In this document: in pieces, positions 7,082 through 10,598 of the stretch
How positions within the stretch are numbered: the stretch's first letter is position 1
How the letters are laid out: every line of letters begins with the position of its first letter
Assembly: GCA_964452575.1 (NCBI GenBank)
Contig: CAYVMN010000160.1
Span: 1 to 10,598 of the forward strand
From: CAYVMN01 sp964452575
GTDB lineage: Bacteria > Desulfobacterota > DSM-4660 > Desulfatiglandales > Desulfatiglandaceae
Direction of reading: 5' to 3'
Length of the DNA stretch: 10,598 nt
Translations under genes and position numbers: made by a program
Notes under the pieces: generated by a model
Told to the model about the DNA's origin: nothing
The model's database searches: none
The model's input: the letters and a program-made list of their open reading frames with translations, nothing else

Positions 7082-7886
7082 CAGAAGATGTCTTGTGCTG
7101 ATCAGACCTTGGCCTCTGGTCCGGTGATACAAGCAAGGCCGGAAGGCGATTCGCGACCTGTATCCCCCAACCCTTCCTGAGGCCTCTTAAGGCCTTAACA
7201 AACCGCTTCCCAGTGCATAGCAACTCTACCACCAGTAAGGGGTTGCGCCACAGCTTACTCAGAAGAAGGGAATAGCTGACCCTTCCGTCGTGGTCCAGGC
7301 ATATGGATAGGTTTTCAGATATGTTTTGCTGAGAACTATCGCAGATCGCTCGCAGGACCAAAAGGGATATGCCTGCTTCACTTGCTGTCCTGGCAACAGC
7401 CGAACTCTCCATGTCCACGGCTAAGGCCTGGGTTTGCCTGTATATTGATCTCTTCCTCTCCGTGCTCAGGGCCGGCCTATGGACTGTGATCACTGTGCCC
7501 ATATGAGCGGTAAGGCCTCCCGCCCTTAGCGACGAGCAGGCCGATCCGACGAGTTTGGAATTCCCTCTCCAGACGCAATTCCCCCCTGCAGCCCCTTCTT
7601 CAAGGACTCCTTGCCCCACAATCAAGTCCCCCGATCTCAACCAAGGCCCCAGCCCTCCTGAAACGCCCAAGACCGCCAGGGCACCAACCCCCTCACTTAC
7701 TAACCACCTTGCAGCTGTGCGGGCCTTCTGGATCCCAATGCCTGAACGTACGCACATGAGATCTGTTCCGTCCTGGAGGCGAGAGCGAAGAAATGTGTGT
7801 CCTCCCCCTCGTTCCCAGGGCCTTCGCTCCATTAAAGAACGGGCCTCGGCATCGAGTGCAACAACAAGGCCCAGCACAGGTTTCAT
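7014..7886 (-). CDS. hpnG: Hopanoid-associated nucleoside phosphorylase/nucleosidase HpnG
   Basis: HpnG belongs to the purine nucleoside phosphorylase / MTA nucleosidase superfamily and removes adenine from adenosylhopane, leading toward ribosylhopane and bacteriohopanetetrol. Visible family features are the start VLGLVVALDAEA (4-15), the glycine-rich LGVSGGLGPWL (73-83), the substrate-binding VDMES (157-161) and LRAICD (178-183) with its probable catalytic Asp183. The ATG at 7886 follows the shc stop by 3 bases; no ribosome site is visible, so translation is probably coupled to shc. At 290 residues it has a C-terminal tail beyond about residue 245 that looks less conserved, and its last 22 residues are encoded opposite the 3' end of hpnH. 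Confidence 0.88.
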   Translation of the reverse strand: MKPVLGLVVALDAEARSLMERRPWERGGGHTFLRSRLQDGTDLMCVRSGIGIQKARTAARWLVSEGVGALAVLGVSGGLGPWLRSGDLIVGQGVLEEGAAGGNCVWRGNSKLVGSACSSLRAGGLTAHMGTVITVHRPALSTERKRSIYRQTQALAVDMESSAVARTASEAGISLLVLRAICDSSQQNISENLSICLDHDGRVSYSLLLSKLWRNPLLVVELLCTGKRFVKALRGLRKGWGIQVANRLPALLVSPDQRPRSDQHKTSSVNLSYAIRIGPLDRPPGPSGGY

Positions 7887-7889
7887 GGG

Positions 7890-9971
7890 CTATTTCAGCG
7901 CAGGGAGGGAAAGATCCGCCGGGCTCTCAAGGGTGCGCAGGTCCTGGAGGGTCATCTTGCCTGTTCGGAGTCTCCTGTATACACCCAAGGCCCATAGGGG
8001 GAAATACTGTCCGTAGCCATGATACCGGAGATAAAAGACAGTTGGAAACCCTGTCCCGGTGAATGCATCCTCATCCCAGCCCCCCTGGGGGTTTTGGGTA
8101 CTCAGGAGGTAATGGACGCCCCGCTGGATCGACGCGCTCTGCACTTCACCGGCAGCCATGAGGCCTAGGATCGCCCAGGCCGTCTGCGAGGCGGTGCTTG
8201 CCCCTTTCCCTGCGAGTGAAGAATCATTGTAAGAGAGGCAGGTCTCCCCCCATCCCCCATCAGGGTTCTGGCAGGATTTAAACCATTCAACCGCCTTTCT
8301 AATATAAGGCTGGGAGAGGTCCTCACCGGCCCGTTTGAGCCCGGAGAGCACTGACCAGGTGCCGTAGATATAATTTACCCCCCAGCGCCCGAACCAGGCC
8401 CCGAAATCTTCCTGTTCCTTTCGAAGGAATTTGAGTGCCCTGGCAATGGGAGGGAAATTTCTGCCATATCCGAGCATTGAGAGGACCTCCACGCATCGGC
8501 CGGTTAGATCAGAGGTGCTAGGATCCAGTAAAGCACCGTGATCGGCAAAAGGGATGTCATTGAGGTAAAGGTGGTTGTTGTCAATATCAAATGAGCCCCA
8601 GCCACCATCTGAGCTTTGCATGCCAATGACCCAATTGACTGCCCTTGCGACCCTTTCTTTATATTTTTCTTTATCTAGAATGCCGGTACGTAGCAAGGCC
8701 AAAAGCACCATGGGAGTGTCATCCACGTCGGGATAAAGGGCGTTTTCAAACTGAAAGGCCCAGCCTCCCGGCTCCAGAACTGGCAATAAATAGGACCAGT
8801 CTCCGGGAACCAGGATCTGATTCTTGAATAGCCACTCAACGGCAGTGCTAACAGTCTCGTGATCAGCGGGCAGCCCGGCCTCCAACAGGGCCGAAAGGCT
8901 CAGGCACGTATCCCAGATGGGAGAGACGCAGGGTTGACAAAATGCCTCCCCGTCTCGGGCTATAACCAAATCCTCTATGGCCTTCACCCCTCGCACCACG
9001 TCAGGATGGTCATCGGGATACCCAAGGACATGGAGGGCCATTACAGCATTAGCCATGGCCGGAAATATGGCCCCAATGCCCCCCTCTCCCTGCATCCGCT
9101 CGACGGTCCACTGCTCAGCCCTCCTAAGGGCCTTCTTCCTCGGGCCATCAGGCATTAGGGGGCCTGCCAGCTTTAATAGCCGATCTAATATAATAAATCC
9201 GTTCTTCCTCAATTTTTTCGGGATGAAATGATCCAAGTGGCGTAACTTCTCAGGAGGCTGTAAGAACAATTCAGCCACGCCCTCCTCTGGGCCCAACCGG
9301 CAGACAGCCCGCTTTGCGTAGAGGATGAGCAAGGGCACGAGCACGGTCCTGGACCAATACGAGACCCTGTGGAGGTTGAAAAAAAACCACTTTGGCAGAA
9401 GCACGATTTCAGCAGGCATGGCAGGAGCAGTATGCCACGGGACCTGGCCAAAAAGGGCCAGGGTAATACGAGTAAAGACATTCACCTTGGCCGCACCGCC
9501 CAGGGTCAATATAAGCTGGCGGGCCTTGGCCATGTAGGGTTCTTCTGGGCGGCTGCCCAGCAGCTTCAAGGCGAAGTAGGCCTTGACCGTAGCGCTTATG
9601 TCAGCTGGGCCCCCATTATGCAGCGGCCATCCCCCGTCATCAAGCTGTCTGCCTGTAAGGTACCGGTGGAGTCCCTTCTTAACCCCTGGCTGTATCTCAC
9701 GCCCGAGAAAACGGTTAAGTAAGACGTATTCTGCGGGTATGGTAGTATCTGCCTCAAGGTCGAAGACCCAATACCCTTTGGGGTGTTGCATGGATAAGAA
9801 ATGTTCCTTTGCCTTGGCAATAGCATCTGTGAGCCGTTCCACAGTGAAAAGGGGGCCCCCCGGCAAGGGGCCCCTTATTGGCGATGGTTGAATAATAGGG
9901 CTTTCGGGCCTAGTTACCTTCTTGGCCTTGCCTCTAAAAATCATAAGACCTGGATGGATGCTTCCCCTCAT
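7890..9971 (-). CDS. shc: Squalene-hopene cyclase
   Basis: This 693-residue, probably monotopic membrane enzyme cyclises squalene to hopene and hopanol, the entry step of hopanoid synthesis. The protonating DVDDTPM motif is at residues 415-421. Class-typical QW repeats (Q...G.W) occur at 62-68, 109-115, 452-458, 520-526, 568-574 and 626-632. The C-terminal GFPTVFYLRYHGYGQYFPLWAL (641-662) and GKGASTASQTAWA (588-600) are diagnostic. The ATG at 9971 has GAGGG 6 bases upstream and an in-frame stop 7 codons before it. The first 40 or so residues are a basic, Pro/Gly-rich extension ahead of the first helix; with it the protein is longer than the well-known Alicyclobacillus enzyme, though similar lengths occur in other bacteria. 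hpnG follows after 3 bases. Confidence 0.97.
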   Translation of the reverse strand: MRGSIHPGLMIFRGKAKKVTRPESPIIQPSPIRGPLPGGPLFTVERLTDAIAKAKEHFLSMQHPKGYWVFDLEADTTIPAEYVLLNRFLGREIQPGVKKGLHRYLTGRQLDDGGWPLHNGGPADISATVKAYFALKLLGSRPEEPYMAKARQLILTLGGAAKVNVFTRITLALFGQVPWHTAPAMPAEIVLLPKWFFFNLHRVSYWSRTVLVPLLILYAKRAVCRLGPEEGVAELFLQPPEKLRHLDHFIPKKLRKNGFIILDRLLKLAGPLMPDGPRKKALRRAEQWTVERMQGEGGIGAIFPAMANAVMALHVLGYPDDHPDVVRGVKAIEDLVIARDGEAFCQPCVSPIWDTCLSLSALLEAGLPADHETVSTAVEWLFKNQILVPGDWSYLLPVLEPGGWAFQFENALYPDVDDTPMVLLALLRTGILDKEKYKERVARAVNWVIGMQSSDGGWGSFDIDNNHLYLNDIPFADHGALLDPSTSDLTGRCVEVLSMLGYGRNFPPIARALKFLRKEQEDFGAWFGRWGVNYIYGTWSVLSGLKRAGEDLSQPYIRKAVEWFKSCQNPDGGWGETCLSYNDSSLAGKGASTASQTAWAILGLMAAGEVQSASIQRGVHYLLSTQNPQGGWDEDAFTGTGFPTVFYLRYHGYGQYFPLWALGVYRRLRTGKMTLQDLRTLESPADLSLPALK
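9851..9876. repeat. Two adjacent G/C palindromes inside shc
   Basis: GGGGGCCCCC (9851-9860) and AAGGGGCCCCTT (9865-9876) are perfect palindromes four bases apart, within codons for the Pro/Gly linker at residues 33-41 of the cyclase. They could fold strongly in mRNA, but may simply reflect Gly-Pro codons. Confidence 0.5.
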
Positions 9972-9993
9972 GAATGACCCTCGGTTCCCTCAC
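9934..9993 (-). other. Possible 19-codon leader ORF overlapping the shc start
   Basis: A GTG at 9993-9991 opens a short frame ending at TAG 9936-9934, overlapping the shc start in another frame. A long ribosome-site-like stretch (reverse complement of 10004-10017, reading AAGGGAGGTGGTCC on the minus strand) lies upstream, though its core is about 16 bases from this GTG, further than usual. No similarity is recognised. It may be chance. Confidence 0.15.
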
Positions 9994-10085
9994 GAATTCG
10001 CCAGGACCACCTCCCTTAAGACAGCGGGAGTCAGTGATTTCATTTCCACAATGCCAAACGCACAGTCTCAATTATCAACCGGAGC

Positions 10086-10105
10086 TTTCAAAACGTAATT
10101 TGAAA
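10086..10105. repeat. Inverted repeat in the shc leader
   Basis: TTTCAAA (10086-10092) and TTTGAAA (10099-10105) are perfect reverse complements around a 6-base spacer, just downstream of the predicted transcription start of shc. Position would suit a repressor site, but an AT-rich dyad of this size can occur by chance. Confidence 0.35.
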
Positions 10106-10121
10106 TCTAGAAAATCACTTA

Positions 10122-10150
10122 ATTTTATCAAATTTGACAAGAAATTGCAA
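10122..10150 (-). promoter_or_regulatory. Predicted promoter of shc-hpnG
   Basis: On the minus strand TTGCAA (10150-10145, 4/6) is followed after 17 bases by TAAAAT (10127-10122, 5/6), with TG one base upstream of the -10, giving an extended -10. It predicts a start near 10115 and a leader of about 140 bases before shc. It is the best sigma70-type promoter in the window. Confidence 0.65.
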
Positions 10151-10156
10151 GAAGTT

Positions 10157-10423
10157 TTACGCCTCGCCTTCTCCCTCTTTCGGCCTAGCCAACCTCTCAG
10201 TCTTGCTCCTGGCCAAGACTTCCGCCTTCTTTTCCCAATCGGAGATGACCCTGAGCCTGGCTCCAGCCTTTCTGATTTCGGCCCGAATCTTCCTTAGGCC
10301 TGCATCCCTGGCTATCTTTTCCGGTTCCAGACCCCTTTCCGCCAAGAGTGATAAACGCTCATTTAACTTTCGTTTCCAATAGGCCTTCTGATCCAGTCTA
10401 TTGGCCTTGCTGCTCGATCCCAT
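10157..10423 (-). CDS. Small charged helical protein of unknown function
   Basis: I do not recognise a named family. The 88 residues are rich in Lys, Arg, Glu, Leu and Ala, with no signal peptide or membrane segment, and look like two long helices: about 11-30 (KRKLNERLSLLAERG) and 42-81 (LRKIRAEIRKAGARL, then WEKKAEVLARSKTERLA), joined by GLEPEKIARD. It resembles small coiled-coil proteins common in Desulfobacterota, which is a memory-based impression. The ATG at 10423-10421 has only a weak AAAGAGAAAAG ribosome site upstream. The shc promoter begins right after its stop, so it is probably a separate unit in the same direction. Confidence 0.6.
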   Translation of the reverse strand: MGSSSKANRLDQKAYWKRKLNERLSLLAERGLEPEKIARDAGLRKIRAEIRKAGARLRVISDWEKKAEVLARSKTERLARPKEGEGEA

Positions 10424-10532
10424 CTATTTTTCTTTTCTCTTTGAGCCGGTGGGACTTCATGAAATAACCCGGCTTACCTACCCTGTATTAACTCTCATAT
10501 TTCGTAACACCTTAGCGTTTTGAAAGAAAGGC
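10424..10532. other. Leader region of the small helical protein gene
   Basis: No coding frame is credible here. It contains AGCCGG (10444-10449) matched by CCGGCT (10469-10474), with the palindrome TTCATGAA (10456-10463) centred almost exactly between them. No confident promoter hexamers were found for the 88-residue gene. Confidence 0.4.
10444..10474. repeat. Nested, co-centred inverted repeats
   Basis: Outer arms AGCCGG/CCGGCT enclose the inner dyad TTCATGAA with nearly the same centre, 21-51 bases upstream of the small gene's start codon. It could be a leader hairpin or an operator; no T-run follows, so it is not a normal terminator. Confidence 0.4.
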
Positions 10533-10555
10533 AAAAGACCGCGAGGGTCTTTTTT
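10533..10555. terminator. Intrinsic terminator hairpin
   Basis: AAAAGACC (10533-10540) pairs with GGTCTTTT (10546-10553) around the loop GCGAG and is followed by further Ts on the plus strand; the minus strand also ends in TCTTTT. No plus-strand gene ends nearby, so it most likely closes a leftward gene beyond the right edge and separates it from the 88-residue gene. Confidence 0.6.
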
Positions 10556-10598
10556 CCAAAGGACGTAAAGGACGGCATCATTTCATAGAACGGCAGTG

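Noticed and set aside
7555..8016. 153-codon plus-strand frame across hpnG and the end of shc
   Set aside because: Pro/Arg/Ser-rich antisense frame opposite two recognised genes.
1..10598. tRNA genes, CRISPR arrays, insertion sequences or phage genes
   Set aside because: No cloverleaf segments, regularly spaced repeats, transposase or integrase motifs were seen on either strand.

Overview
The window reads as a bacterial chromosome segment carrying two metabolic blocks. The first is a four-gene leftward operon for the metal-insertion and nucleotide-attachment steps of molybdenum (or tungsten) cofactor synthesis. The second is a hopanoid locus with squalene-hopene cyclase and the enzymes that build the C5 side chain. 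A tandem MoeA / MoeA-PBP pair, a stand-alone ModE-type DNA-binding domain and an anaerobic-style hopanoid set together suggest a Desulfobacterota ('deltaproteobacterial') anaerobe, such as a sulfate reducer or syntroph. That placement is inferred from gene content and protein flavour; no rRNA or marker gene is present.

Layout, left to right. 1-214: non-coding edge with short degenerate GTGARC-type repeats. 215-4311: leftward operon moeA -> moeA-PBP fusion -> modE-like HTH -> mobB, joined by two 4-base GTGA overlaps and one 1-base gap. 4312-4440: the operon's control region, with a candidate sigma70 promoter whose spacer and -10 lie under a perfect 8+8 inverted repeat. 4408-4647: a truncated CheR-type N-terminal domain on the minus strand, probably a gene remnant. 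4648-4793: short intergenic region. 4794-7081: rightward hpnB (glycosyltransferase) and hpnH (radical SAM adenosyl-hopene transferase, probably starting at a TTG). 7014-9971: leftward shc (squalene-hopene cyclase) then hpnG (nucleoside phosphorylase/nucleosidase); hpnG runs 68 bases into the 3' end of hpnH on the opposite strand. 9972-10156: leader of shc with a good extended -10 promoter. 10157-10423: a small charged helical protein of unknown function. 10424-10598: a nested inverted repeat and a terminator hairpin.

How the genes work together. Shc cyclises squalene to hopene, HpnH adds an adenosyl radical to give adenosylhopane, and HpnG removes adenine to give the ribosyl-hopane precursor of bacteriohopanetetrol. 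HpnB is a membrane glycosyltransferase tied to the pathway but without a settled reaction. The squalene-forming genes (hpnC/D/E) and later side-chain genes are not in the window. In the cofactor operon, MoeA proteins insert Mo/W into molybdopterin and MobB helps make the dinucleotide form. The ModE-type HTH has no oxyanion-binding domain of its own, while an oxyanion-binding-like PBP domain sits on the neighbouring MoeA. That suggests a split sensing arrangement, the most interesting idea in the window.
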